Source: Candidatus Saccharimonadota bacterium
GTDB lineage: Bacteria; Patescibacteriota; Saccharimonadia; Saccharimonadales; Saccharimonadaceae
DNA length: 64,000 nt
Direction of reading: 5' to 3'
Assembly (NCBI GenBank): GCA_905372095.1
Contig: CAJPNK010000004.1
Location: 1-64,000 of the forward strand
The notes under the pieces are model-generated. The model ran no database searches and had not been told where the DNA came from. It worked only from the letters and a program-made list of their open reading frames with translations. The position numbers and the translations under genes were made by a program. This document shows, in pieces, positions 15,760 through 23,907 of the stretch (its first letter is position 1; every line of letters begins with the position of its first letter).

Positions 15760-15991
15760 AGGGCGTTTTCGCGTGTGCTGGCTGTTGTGGCAGCGCGGCG
15801 AAGTGAGCGGCTATCAACCGTGAAGCCTGCGGGAAGAAATTGGCTTTTATCAGCTGATATTAGACTCCGCCGTGAGCTTGCGTAAATAGCATAAGAAAGA
15901 GCTAAAAGAATCACTTCTTTTGGAATCGAGATGGTACCGTCCGTTTGAAACACCTCCAGCGGATTCTCGAAGTCAAAAGAGGTGATTTTTT
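15760..15991 (+). promoter_or_regulatory. T-box-like riboswitch leader with antiterminator and terminator
   Basis: The 3' part shows the T-box antiterminator layout. TCGAGA (15926-15931) pairs with TCTCGA (15965-15970), GTCCG (15939-15943) pairs with CGGAT (15960-15964, one G-U), and the 5' strand carries a 7-base bulge TGGTACC (15932-15938) with the UGGN that pairs with the tRNA NCCA end. N is U, matching a discriminator A as in tRNA-Ile. The competing terminator is CACCTC (15951-15956) with GAGGTG (15979-15984) and then six T. Antiterminator and terminator cannot coexist. The 5' part (15765-15890) is structured (for example 15773-15796) and holds candidate Ile specifier codons ATC at 15813 and 15849, but I could not fix Stem I. 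It precedes GNAT-IMPase-ileS. Confidence 0.75.
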
Positions 15992-16008
15992 GAAAGGAAA
16001 TAATACTA

Positions 16009-16593
16009 GTGCCAGCTAGCAAACAAGAGTTGCTTAAAGATACCAACGGCGAATGCTCGCTTAATCCTAATAAATATACGCCTGTTATTGAGGTAGTGTC
16101 GCCCGGCAGCAGCTCATTTACTCGCCTTAAAAAAGAGATGTATATCTCTGATGATTATGAAGCGGAGCTGCGCAATCTAGCTAAACAGAAAAAGCCGGTG
16201 GTGTTGGCGGTAGAGGCGGGTGGACGCTATGTTGGCAGAGTGACCTTGCGGCATGATTGGGGCGATGAAACCCCTATCATTGAAAAGGATTTTCCGGGTT
16301 TACCGCAAATCAATGCGCTGGAAATTGACGAGAATTATCGACGTCAAGGCTTGGCAACTATGCTTGTCACGGCAGCAGAAAATGAAGCCCGCCGCCAAGG
16401 CTTTTCTATGATTGGACTGGGTGTTGAAATCTCAAATGAGCCAGCGAAAAGACTATACGAAAAACTAGGTTACAGCTATCAGCAGGTTGGCGGTAGCGAT
16501 ACGTATGATTTTCTCTTCGGCAAGCCTAATCCGCAGGTATATAAGCTACGGTTAATGACAAAATCGTTGCAAACAGAGGCAAATCATGACTGA
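16009..16593 (+). CDS. GNAT-family N-acetyltransferase
   Basis: 194 residues, GTG start after GAAAGGA. The GNAT core has NALEIDENYRRQGLATMLVTAAE (about 103-125), where the R/Q-x-x-G-x-A/G acetyl-CoA loop is RRQGLA, and the downstream motif NEPAKRLYEKLGY typical of the family. The N-terminal 60 residues are less conserved. The substrate cannot be read. It is the first gene behind the T-box-like leader and overlaps the next gene by 8 bases, so its expression should follow the charging state sensed by the leader. Confidence 0.88.
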   Translation: MPASKQELLKDTNGECSLNPNKYTPVIEVVSPGSSSFTRLKKEMYISDDYEAELRNLAKQKKPVVLAVEAGGRYVGRVTLRHDWGDETPIIEKDFPGLPQINALEIDENYRRQGLATMLVTAAENEARRQGFSMIGLGVEISNEPAKRLYEKLGYSYQQVGGSDTYDFLFGKPNPQVYKLRLMTKSLQTEANHD

Positions 16594-17380
16594 TCAGCAT
16601 CAAGAATGGCTAGATTTTGCGAAAAGCGTGGCGCTGGAGGCGGGCGATATTATGCGAAAATATTTTGGCAAAAAACCAGACTCCCATTTCAAAACAAACA
16701 ATACAATCGTGACTGTTGCTGATGAGGAGATTAACGATCTCGTCATTAAGCGGGTAACTGAGCGATATCCAGCCCACGATATTGACGGCGAAGAGGCGAG
16801 TCAGCGCCGTGGTTCAAAATATGTTTGGGCTTGCGATCCAATTGACGGTACTGCTTCGTTTATAATGGGATTGCCTGTGTCGGTGTTTTCTCTGGCGCTA
16901 GTGATTGATGGTCAGCCAGAGGTTGGTGTGATTTATGCGCCGTTTAGCGACCATCTGTACTGGGCGTCACGTGGTCGTGGCGCGTACATGAACAGCCAGC
17001 CGATTCACGTTAGTCAGCATAGTCTGGATGACCGCGTGGAGATGAATGTTGATTGGTGGCCGAGCGCTCAATGGGATGTGATGCAGGTCGTTCATGATAT
17101 TGCTTATGAAAAAGATGTGTATGTAACGACGGTTAGTAGTACAACGCACGCTGCGGCGCTGGTGGCGCGCGGCGAGTTTGTTGCGTCAGTATTCACTGGT
17201 ACGAAGGGTAAAAACGTTGACATTGCGGCAGCAAAAGTCATCGTCGAGGAAGCTGGCGGTAAGGTGACTGATCTTTTCGGCCGGGAGCAGCGGTACGATC
17301 AGGATACCTGCGGTGCTGTATTAAGCAATGGAATCGTTCATGAAGAGATAGTAAAAGCGATGAGGAAATTAATAGAATGA
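16586..17380 (+). CDS. Inositol-monophosphatase-family phosphatase
   Basis: 264 residues. Mg-dependent sugar/inositol phosphatase or CysQ-like fold. Metal-site motifs: GEE (about 69-71), DPIDGT (about 86-91), and VDIAAAKVIVEEAGG (about 211-225), where most members have WDxAA and here Trp is replaced by Val. SuhB-, HisN- and CysQ-like roles are all possible, and the sequence does not decide. It lies between the GNAT and ileS in the T-box-led unit; ileS follows after 76 bases with its own AAGGAGG site. Confidence 0.88.
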   Translation: MTDQHQEWLDFAKSVALEAGDIMRKYFGKKPDSHFKTNNTIVTVADEEINDLVIKRVTERYPAHDIDGEEASQRRGSKYVWACDPIDGTASFIMGLPVSVFSLALVIDGQPEVGVIYAPFSDHLYWASRGRGAYMNSQPIHVSQHSLDDRVEMNVDWWPSAQWDVMQVVHDIAYEKDVYVTTVSSTTHAAALVARGEFVASVFTGTKGKNVDIAAAKVIVEEAGGKVTDLFGREQRYDQDTCGAVLSNGIVHEEIVKAMRKLIE

Positions 17381-17456
17381 TGAACAGGGAATAGGAAAAT
17401 TTGATTAATAATTTTAAGCAAAAGCAGTGAATATAAGGTAGATAAGGAGGAAAAGT

Positions 17457-20400
17457 ATGAAATTCAAACACGGAACACGCCGCCGGGCGGCAGAATATGA
17501 AAAAGATTGGGTGCAGCGCTGGAAGATTGACCAGACGTTTGAAAAGTCAGTGGCGCAGCGGTCGGCGGATAACGCCTACGTCTTTTATGATGGGCCGCCG
17601 TTTATCACTGGCGTGCCGCACCACGGTACGCTGCTGAGCTCAATCGTTAAGGATGCGGTGCCGCGTTACTGGACGATGAAAGGCAAGCGCGTCGAGCGCC
17701 GCTGGGGCTGGGACTGTCATGGGTTGCCAGCAGAGAATTTCGTTGAAAAGCAGATGAATATTATGGATCGGCGACAGATTGTGACGAGTAGCGACCAGCC
17801 AGCGCCGCTGGATAAGGACGGTAATCCTTTGCCAACTATCAGTCTGGAAAAATACATTACCAAGGCGCGCGAAAGCATGGTGGCCAATAGCGAGACGTGG
17901 CAGGGGGTAATTGACCGTATCGGCCGCTGGGTGGATTTCAAAGGCGCCTACCGCACCATGGACAAGAATTTTATGGAGAGCGTCTGGTGGGCATTCAAAC
18001 AGCTGTACGAGGTTGGCAAAATCTACGAAGGCGAAAAGGTGCTGATGTACGACACGAAGTTCGCTACCCCGGTCAGCAAGGCTGAAGTGACTATGGATAA
18101 CGACGCCTACCAGACGGTGACTGATCCGAGTGTGTATGTGAAATTTAAGCTGCTTAGTGGTAACACGAGGCGCAAGATAACGTTAGATAAAAGTTCAAAG
18201 ATCTTGTTTGTGTGCAATGCAAATGTTGTCCGTTCGCAGATGGCGCAGGCTTTTTATAATCACTTCACCAAGACACAGAATGCCGATTCGGCTGGTGTTA
18301 ACGCAGAGAAGTATTCTACCGATAAGATACCGACAGTTGCTGATTTTGATGCTCATCTCGTTGCTAAGAATCTTGATCCGCTGACGGTTATTGACTTAAT
18401 GCGAGAGAAAGGTATCGAAGTTGGAGCTAGTCAACGGACACAGTTGACGAAGGATATGCTGCGTGATTACGACCTAGTTGTCAATATCGCTAATCGCAAC
18501 CAGACACCTGATTGGCTAAAGGGTGATAACGTCGTTTGGTGGAAGATAGAGGACCCTCACGCCGAAAGTCGAGAGCTGGCAGAATTGGCGTGCGACGAAA
18601 TCGAAAAGCGAGTCAAGAAGTTGATTAGCGGTGAAGTAGTTGATGATACTCAAAAGCCAGTAGACTTCGACGAATGCGAGAGGAGTTATGTCGGTGCTTT
18701 GTTGGTGGATACGAATGACAAACTCATTACGCAGCAGCGAGATGATAGGCCGGGCATCACGAATCCGGGTATGGTGAGTCTCTTTGGCGGGACGAGCCAT
18801 GAGGGTGAGTCGCCAATTGAGACGCTGCGCCGTGAGCTTCAGGAGGAACTTGAGCTTGAAGTAAATTCGAATAATCTATTGCTGCAGACCGTCAAGCACG
18901 AAAATGGAACGAATGTTGCATGCTCCATCTATATTGTTACTGGTGTGGACGCTGAAAAACTCAAATTACACGAGGGCGCAGGGTTTGCTACAGGTACACC
19001 AGAAGAGCTGCTAAACCGTTCCGTGACGGCTGTAACTCAGCAGGCGATTGAAGCATTTGTTGAGGCTCGAGATTCTGTATCTGTCCTCGCCTGGACGACC
19101 ACGCCATGGACATTGCCAGCCAACCTGATGCTGGCGGTCAATCCAGAGATGACGTACTGTGAGGTGCTGGTGGATGGCGAAAAGCTCATCATCGCCGAGG
19201 AAGCCCTGGAGCGCACTCTGCAGGATGAAAAGCACCGGCCGCTTGATTATGAAGTGCTGCGCACTTTCCCAGGGAGCGAATTGGTGGGTAAGAAATACCA
19301 GCCGCTCGATACCGGCTCGACCTGGCCAGAGAATGACAAAATCCATACCATTTATGCAGCGGATTTTGTCTCGCACGAGTCGGGTACGGGCATCGTCCAC
19401 ATTGCACCGGCTTATGGTGAGGACGACTTTGAGCTGGCCAAGCGCCACGGCATTAGCGCCTTCCACGTCATCGATGATAACGGCTACTACACCGATACCA
19501 ATTACAAAGGCCTCGAGGTGTGGGACAATAACAAGTTCATCGCCAAAGACCTGAAAGAAAAGGGCGTGGTGTGGAAGATTGAGTACATTCGTCACGAATA
19601 CCCGTTCAACCCGCGTAGCAAACAGCGCATCATGTACCGGGCCATCCCCAGCTGGTTCTTTGACATTCAGGGGCAAAAGCCGCTGATGCTGGAGCAGAAC
19701 GAGCATATTAATTGGTTCCCGGCTCACCTCAAGCACGGCCGTTTTGCCAAAAATATCGAACAAGCGCCCGACTGGAACCTGAGCCGCGACCGCTTCTGGG
19801 CGACGGCTATGCCAGTGTGGAAGGGTGACCGCGGCACGGTGAGGGTGGTTGGCTCGTATGCAGAGTTGAAGGAGCTGAGCGGTGTGGCGCTGGATGATTA
19901 CCACCGTCCGTGGGTGGATGACATCACCTTTGAAGTTGACGGTGAGACATTTACCCGCATCGATAAGGTGCTGGACTGTTGGTTCGAGAGCGGTAGTATG
20001 CCGTTCGCACAGCTGCATTATCCGTTTGAAAATCAGGCCAAGTTTGAGCAGAATTATCCGGCGGACTTCATCGTTGAGTACATTGGCCAGGTGCGGGCGT
20101 GGTTCTATTATGTGCATGCCGTTAATGTTGCCTTAGCAGAGATTGGTGCCTTTGGTGAGGCAGGTGCGCAACACAAAAACGCCTACAGCAACGTCATTAC
20201 CACCGGTGTGGTGGCGGGCAATGACGGCCGCAAAATGAGTAAGTCACTCGGCAATTTTACCGATCCGAACGAGTTGATGGATAAGTTTAGCGCTGATTCC
20301 TTACGTTTCCTGCTACTGAGTAGCCCGCTACTGAACGGTGAAGACTTTGCTTTGCACGACAAAGACGTTGGTGACGTGGCGCGTAAGCTCAGCATGATTT

Positions 20401-21581
20401 GGAATATGTATGATTTCTTCACCATGTACGCGGAAGTTGATGGCTGGGAGTTTGACGGCACGCTGATTGACCCGCTCAGTGGCAAGCCGGTTTGTATGTC
20501 CCTATCATCCGCCGAAACGGCTTCCGCGCACCGGGAATCTCGCTCATCAGCCACAGGTGATACTGCGGAACTCGCTGCGCTCAAACAGTCCTCGTATCTG
20601 CCTGATGCTGATAACCTCAATTCTCGGGCGCGTGCAGATGTTTCGGAGGATGAAGCGACGATCGGCTCCGTGACCAACCCCCTCGATATTTGGATTATCA
20701 GTCGTTTGCACGAGCTGGTAGCTAAAGTTGAGGAAAACATGGATGCCTACAATATTCCTGATGCGCTGAGTCCGATTTTGCCATTCCTCGACGACGCGTC
20801 CAACTGGTACGTGCGCCGCAGCCGCCGCCGCTTCTGGAAGTCGGAAGATGATGGCGACAAGAACGATGCTTATCGGACGCTACATTATGTGCTGGTGCGT
20901 CTGAGTTACATCTTGGCTCCATTTACGCCGTTTTTGGCTGAGGAGTTGTATCACAATTTGACGGGTGATGACGAATCGATTCACTTGAAGGATTGGCTGG
21001 CAGCGGGTGCGGTGAATGAGCAGGCGCTAGCTGACATGGCTCGGACACGCGAATTGATCAACAACGGCCTGAGTCTGCGCATGAAGAAGGACGAGCATCA
21101 GGAGTCGATCAAGGTTCGCCAACCGCTGCAACGTGCGGCATATGCGGGCGTAAAACTGACTGACTACTATGAACAAATCATGGCCGAGGAGCTCAATGTC
21201 AAGGAAATTCGCTGGATTGAGAGTCTAGACGAGCACTTGGCTGATTATGATGTGACCGAGGGCGTGATCAAGCCAGAGAGTTGGGTAGAAATTAGTAAGC
21301 ACTTAACGCCCGAACTCAAACGCGAGGGTCTGATGCGTGAAGTCATTCGCCACGTCCAAAGTGCGCGTAAAAAGGCGGGATTGCAGGTGGATGACAGGAT
21401 TGTTCTTGGTATTACTAGTAACGATACAGAAATCACCCAAGCTGTCGATATGTTTGCTGATACTATCAAGGCCGAGACGCTGGCTGTAAAGCTAGGCTCT
21501 GCGGCGGCGGACGATATGGAAAAGTACGACGTTAAAGTTGACGGTAAACCGGTGGAAATCTACTTGAGAAAACATAATTAA
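17457..21581 (+). CDS. ileS: Isoleucyl-tRNA synthetase with inserted LMW-phosphatase-like and Nudix domains
   Basis: 1374 residues, some 300-400 longer than usual IleRS. Class I motifs: HIGH variant PHHGT (HHGT at 55-58) and KMSKS at 926-930. The editing domain is present (WTTTPWTLPAN from 546; GTGIVHIAPAYGEDD with the conserved Asp). Between KFKL (ends 232) and VLAWTTTPW (from 543) lies a continuous, in-frame insert of about 310 residues. A second insert of about 65 residues (about 1008-1073) precedes NPLDIWIISRLHEL in the tRNA-binding half. A strong AAGGAGG site precedes ATG 17457. All synthetase core motifs are intact, so the enzyme is expected to work. Confidence 0.95.
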   Translation: MKFKHGTRRRAAEYEKDWVQRWKIDQTFEKSVAQRSADNAYVFYDGPPFITGVPHHGTLLSSIVKDAVPRYWTMKGKRVERRWGWDCHGLPAENFVEKQMNIMDRRQIVTSSDQPAPLDKDGNPLPTISLEKYITKARESMVANSETWQGVIDRIGRWVDFKGAYRTMDKNFMESVWWAFKQLYEVGKIYEGEKVLMYDTKFATPVSKAEVTMDNDAYQTVTDPSVYVKFKLLSGNTRRKITLDKSSKILFVCNANVVRSQMAQAFYNHFTKTQNADSAGVNAEKYSTDKIPTVADFDAHLVAKNLDPLTVIDLMREKGIEVGASQRTQLTKDMLRDYDLVVNIANRNQTPDWLKGDNVVWWKIEDPHAESRELAELACDEIEKRVKKLISGEVVDDTQKPVDFDECERSYVGALLVDTNDKLITQQRDDRPGITNPGMVSLFGGTSHEGESPIETLRRELQEELELEVNSNNLLLQTVKHENGTNVACSIYIVTGVDAEKLKLHEGAGFATGTPEELLNRSVTAVTQQAIEAFVEARDSVSVLAWTTTPWTLPANLMLAVNPEMTYCEVLVDGEKLIIAEEALERTLQDEKHRPLDYEVLRTFPGSELVGKKYQPLDTGSTWPENDKIHTIYAADFVSHESGTGIVHIAPAYGEDDFELAKRHGISAFHVIDDNGYYTDTNYKGLEVWDNNKFIAKDLKEKGVVWKIEYIRHEYPFNPRSKQRIMYRAIPSWFFDIQGQKPLMLEQNEHINWFPAHLKHGRFAKNIEQAPDWNLSRDRFWATAMPVWKGDRGTVRVVGSYAELKELSGVALDDYHRPWVDDITFEVDGETFTRIDKVLDCWFESGSMPFAQLHYPFENQAKFEQNYPADFIVEYIGQVRAWFYYVHAVNVALAEIGAFGEAGAQHKNAYSNVITTGVVAGNDGRKMSKSLGNFTDPNELMDKFSADSLRFLLLSSPLLNGEDFALHDKDVGDVARKLSMIWNMYDFFTMYAEVDGWEFDGTLIDPLSGKPVCMSLSSAETASAHRESRSSATGDTAELAALKQSSYLPDADNLNSRARADVSEDEATIGSVTNPLDIWIISRLHELVAKVEENMDAYNIPDALSPILPFLDDASNWYVRRSRRRFWKSEDDGDKNDAYRTLHYVLVRLSYILAPFTPFLAEELYHNLTGDDESIHLKDWLAAGAVNEQALADMARTRELINNGLSLRMKKDEHQESIKVRQPLQRAAYAGVKLTDYYEQIMAEELNVKEIRWIESLDEHLADYDVTEGVIKPESWVEISKHLTPELKREGLMREVIRHVQSARKKAGLQVDDRIVLGITSNDTEITQAVDMFADTIKAETLAVKLGSAAADDMEKYDVKVDGKPVEIYLRKHN
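18153..19080 (+). other. Domain insertion in IleRS: LMW-PTP-like plus Nudix
   Basis: Residues about 233-541 of IleRS. First part: KILFVCNANVVRSQMAQAF (248-266), the CX5RS loop of low-molecular-weight protein tyrosine phosphatases / arsenate-reductase relatives, with Cys253, Arg259, Ser260, and a later EDPHAESRELAELACDEI segment that resembles the DP general-acid loop and final helix. Second part: a Nudix fold with the box G445 TSHEGE SPIETLR REL QEE (Gx5Ex7REUxEE complete, Glu463 and Glu464 present; the usual Gly after EEx is Glu). Codon use is somewhat more AT-ending than in the flanking synthetase. The frame is unbroken at both edges. Confidence 0.85.
20478..20675 (+). other. Low-complexity in-frame insertion in IleRS
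   Basis: Residues about 1008-1073, Ser/Ala/Arg/Glu-rich (for example SSAETASAHRESRSSATG), at a junction where IleRS proteins normally pass directly into the WIxSRL segment. Base use differs from the flanks and it has no recognisable domain. It looks like a repeat element that stayed in frame. Confidence 0.6.
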
Positions 21582-21623
21582 TATATTTGGTGCAATGCTA
21601 TAGAAATTAGAAAGGATAATGAA

Positions 21624-22205
21624 ATGAATCCGCAGCAAAACCAAATTATGCAAGTGCAGCAGCCAGCTCAAGTACCGGTCCAACCGACATCGATGGTCAG
21701 TGCTCTTGATAATGTGCCTTTGGTTAACTATGTAAAAGTTATCAGTTATGGCGTAACGATATTCAATGATTCGCCGGCGTGTATGCTGGAATGGACGACA
21801 GCTAACAGAATTCGGCTGGTTCGGATTGATGAGAATACCAACCGGCCGCTGGGACTTGAGCTTGATGTTGATCCTAGCCAAATTACGAAAGTTAAAATTA
21901 ACTTTGATCATTTGTATATTACAGCTGCTGGCAGACGTCTAAATCTTAATTTTAATAGTCGGGAAAGTCTGTTTCTTTTGGCTAGTGCGGCTGTTAGTCC
22001 GGTTATTGGCTTTACCACCTTGGCTGCGCAGGGAAATGCAGCTAATGATAAAGGCATTCATTGGTGGTACGAAAACTTGCGCCTGTATGCTCCGTATGCA
22101 AAATCTGGCAACTTGGGAGTAACGGCTATGGTTGTTGGTACAGTTTCCGGAGTAGCTCTGGTGCTGTTGGTATTTATCGTCGCGATTATTTCTTCGATGA
22201 AGTGA
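21624..22205 (+). CDS. Unknown protein with PH-like middle and C-terminal membrane segments
   Basis: 193 residues. Gln/Pro-rich N-terminus (MNPQQNQIMQVQQPAQVP), a beta-rich middle (about 35-115), a moderately hydrophobic stretch (about 118-138) and a clear C-terminal membrane helix (about 165-191). No signal peptide and no catalytic motif. GAAAGGA precedes ATG 21624. The reading frame continues for 42 more codons after its TGA stop. I do not recognise the family. Confidence 0.7.
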   Translation: MNPQQNQIMQVQQPAQVPVQPTSMVSALDNVPLVNYVKVISYGVTIFNDSPACMLEWTTANRIRLVRIDENTNRPLGLELDVDPSQITKVKINFDHLYITAAGRRLNLNFNSRESLFLLASAAVSPVIGFTTLAAQGNAANDKGIHWWYENLRLYAPYAKSGNLGVTAMVVGTVSGVALVLLVFIVAIISSMK

Positions 22206-22334
22206 AAAAGTAAGGTTAATATTGGGGCGGTAGATAATGTCGTTTATCTCTATTCCAGGATTGCCGAGGGCGAGATGCGCTATGCGGAAATGATGGATAT
22301 TTTACAGAAATCGCATAAAGAACTGAAGATGTAA
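22206..22334 (+). other. Open 42-codon stretch in frame after the TGA of the preceding gene
   Basis: After TGA 22203-22205 the same frame stays open to TAA 22332-22334. It encodes a helix-like, charged peptide (for example RIAEGEMRYAEMMDILQKSHKELKM). Its first ATG is at 22276, giving only 19 residues, and there is no ribosome site near it. It may be a remnant of a longer gene or a readthrough tail. Confidence 0.35.
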
Positions 22335-22343
22335 GGAGGAAAT

Positions 22344-23171
22344 ATGATTACCAAAGCTATTATTCCAGTCGCCGGTTGGGGCACGCGGATGCTGCCGATT
22401 ACCAAATCAATCGAAAAGTGTATGCTGCCGGTAGGGACGCGTCCGGTGGTTGATTATATCGTGCAGGATATAATTCGGGCGGGTGTCAAGGATATTTATT
22501 TCGTGGTTGGCGAGCAAAGCACTCAGGTACAAAGCTACTATCGGTCGAATATCCAGCTGAACGATTATTTGCGGCGCGCTGGTAAACAAGATAAATTACC
22601 TCTGGTGGCGCCGCTGCGCGATGTGCGAATACATTTTTTAACTCAGCCTGGTACGGGTGGTTACGGCACTAGCATTCCAGTGGGCTTGGCCAGCGAATTT
22701 ATTGAGCCAGGTGAATCGGCGTTTGTGGTGATGGGCGATCAATTTTTCTGGCGTGTTGACGGCGGTTCAAATGCGGCTGATCTGGCGGAGCTGGTAGAAG
22801 CGCGCGGCCTATCGGTTGGGCTACTAGGTAATCCTGTTGATGAAGAATTCATCCCGCAGACGGGTATTATCGAAACCGACCAGCAGGGCAATTTTGTAAG
22901 AATCATTGAAAAGCCGAAGCTGGAAGACGCGCCAAGTAATCTCAGTAATTCAAGTTTTTACGTTCTTAATAAAGAGATTTTCGAGCTGGCGCGTACATTG
23001 CCCGCCAATCCGCAGCGCGGCGAATTTGAGCTGACTGACGCTATCAACGCGTACATTGCGGGTGGCGGTGTTATCGCGGTTGGTGAGGCTAAGGGCGACT
23101 ACATGGAATGCGGCTCACCGAGTGGCTGGCTGCGTGCTAATAACGCCATGGCCGAGTTGCAGGCAAATTAG
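22344..23171 (+). CDS. galU: UTP--glucose-1-phosphate uridylyltransferase
   Basis: 275 residues. Nucleotidyltransferase making UDP-glucose. The N-terminal signature IIPVAGWGTRMLPITKSIEK (about 6-25) has the usual GxGTR form with Trp inserted (GWGTR). Also present are PVVDYIVQDI and VMGDQFFW, where the Asp binds metal, and GIIETD then IIEKP at the sugar site. AAGGAGG lies 4-10 bases before ATG 22344. A dTTP-glucose pyrophosphorylase is a less likely reading. Confidence 0.88.
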   Translation: MITKAIIPVAGWGTRMLPITKSIEKCMLPVGTRPVVDYIVQDIIRAGVKDIYFVVGEQSTQVQSYYRSNIQLNDYLRRAGKQDKLPLVAPLRDVRIHFLTQPGTGGYGTSIPVGLASEFIEPGESAFVVMGDQFFWRVDGGSNAADLAELVEARGLSVGLLGNPVDEEFIPQTGIIETDQQGNFVRIIEKPKLEDAPSNLSNSSFYVLNKEIFELARTLPANPQRGEFELTDAINAYIAGGGVIAVGEAKGDYMECGSPSGWLRANNAMAELQAN

Positions 23172-23206
23172 TCCATTGTAAAAATCACAGAAAATGTTAA
23201 AAATAC

Positions 23207-23235
23207 TTGACAAATCAAGAGAAAGAGAGTATAGT
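23207..23235 (+). promoter_or_regulatory. Full sigma-70-type promoter
   Basis: TTGACA (23207-23212), 17-base spacer, TATAGT (23230-23235). It is one of the few complete -35/-10 promoters in the window and drives the unknown gene at 23280 with a leader and Shine-Dalgarno. Confidence 0.8.
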
Positions 23236-23279
23236 AGGGAACTATTAGCAATGCCGTAAAAAGAAAGGGATCATGGGTA

Positions 23280-23792
23280 ATGGCAAGCGAACGTTCTATG
23301 GGGCAACCAGAAAGAGGAATACCGCCAGAAAGAGTAAATAATCGTAGTGAGGATGTATATTTTGCTGATGGTGCTACGGGTATCATTTATGATGGTCGTA
23401 CCGGCGATGGCATTTCATTTTCGATCGATCCTAAGGTGCATGATAAATATATCCGCGACACATACGAAGGCGACGGTCAGGCGTCTATACTAATTACTAA
23501 AGATCCAGAAACAGGTGATGTTGAAACTTTCGCTATTGGCGACGGCTTGATCCTACCTGAAGGCAAGGAAAACGAAAAAGGTTCAGCGTTAGAAAAACCT
23601 CAAGGTGAGGTAATGCCTGATATTGTATTTGGAAAGAGGTGGATTGTGGGTCAATATCCGGTAGCAGGTCTTATTGTGGAAGGACCAACTATGTCTAAGC
23701 CGCGAGATGGTATGACAGAATCAGACCGTAAATCGCCGTTTGAAGGCGCAAAGAGTGCGCTATATACTAAACGCTACGGTACGCAGCAATAG
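23280..23792 (+). CDS. Unknown hydrophilic protein
   Basis: 170 residues, soluble-looking, with no membrane segment or signal. The start is chosen at ATG 23280, nine bases after GAAAGGGA. An ATG at 23273 opens only a 22-codon frame and sits too close to the ribosome site. The middle (VYFADGATGIIYDGRTGDGISFSID) has a beta-rich, Gly/Asp-turn look. The ends are Pro/Glu/Lys-rich and probably disordered. It has a strong promoter of its own. I do not recognise it. Confidence 0.7.
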   Translation: MASERSMGQPERGIPPERVNNRSEDVYFADGATGIIYDGRTGDGISFSIDPKVHDKYIRDTYEGDGQASILITKDPETGDVETFAIGDGLILPEGKENEKGSALEKPQGEVMPDIVFGKRWIVGQYPVAGLIVEGPTMSKPRDGMTESDRKSPFEGAKSALYTKRYGTQQ

Positions 23793-23867
23793 AACCTTAA
23801 CTTAACATTCCTCAAGTAGGAGTGAACCAAACTGCCTGCGAACCTTGATTTACCATCGTACCTCTGG

Positions 23868-23873
23868 TACAAT
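23868..23873 (+). promoter_or_regulatory. -10 element of rplU
   Basis: TACAAT with upstream TGG (extended -10), 34 bases before ATG 23908. A small GTACC/GGTAC hairpin overlaps it. Confidence 0.55.
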
Positions 23874-23907
23874 AGTACAGATTGAAAACTAATTATTAAG
23901 GAACGAA

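Noticed and set aside
15848..15859. Perfect 12-base palindrome TATCAGCTGATA as an operator
   Set aside because: It lies inside the transcribed T-box-like leader and more likely forms part of an RNA hairpin.
17457..21581. IleRS might be a misassembled fusion of three genes
   Set aside because: The frame is continuous, both synthetase halves rejoin at the correct residues, and no stop or start lies at the edges. Kept as an insertion, though read evidence would be decisive.
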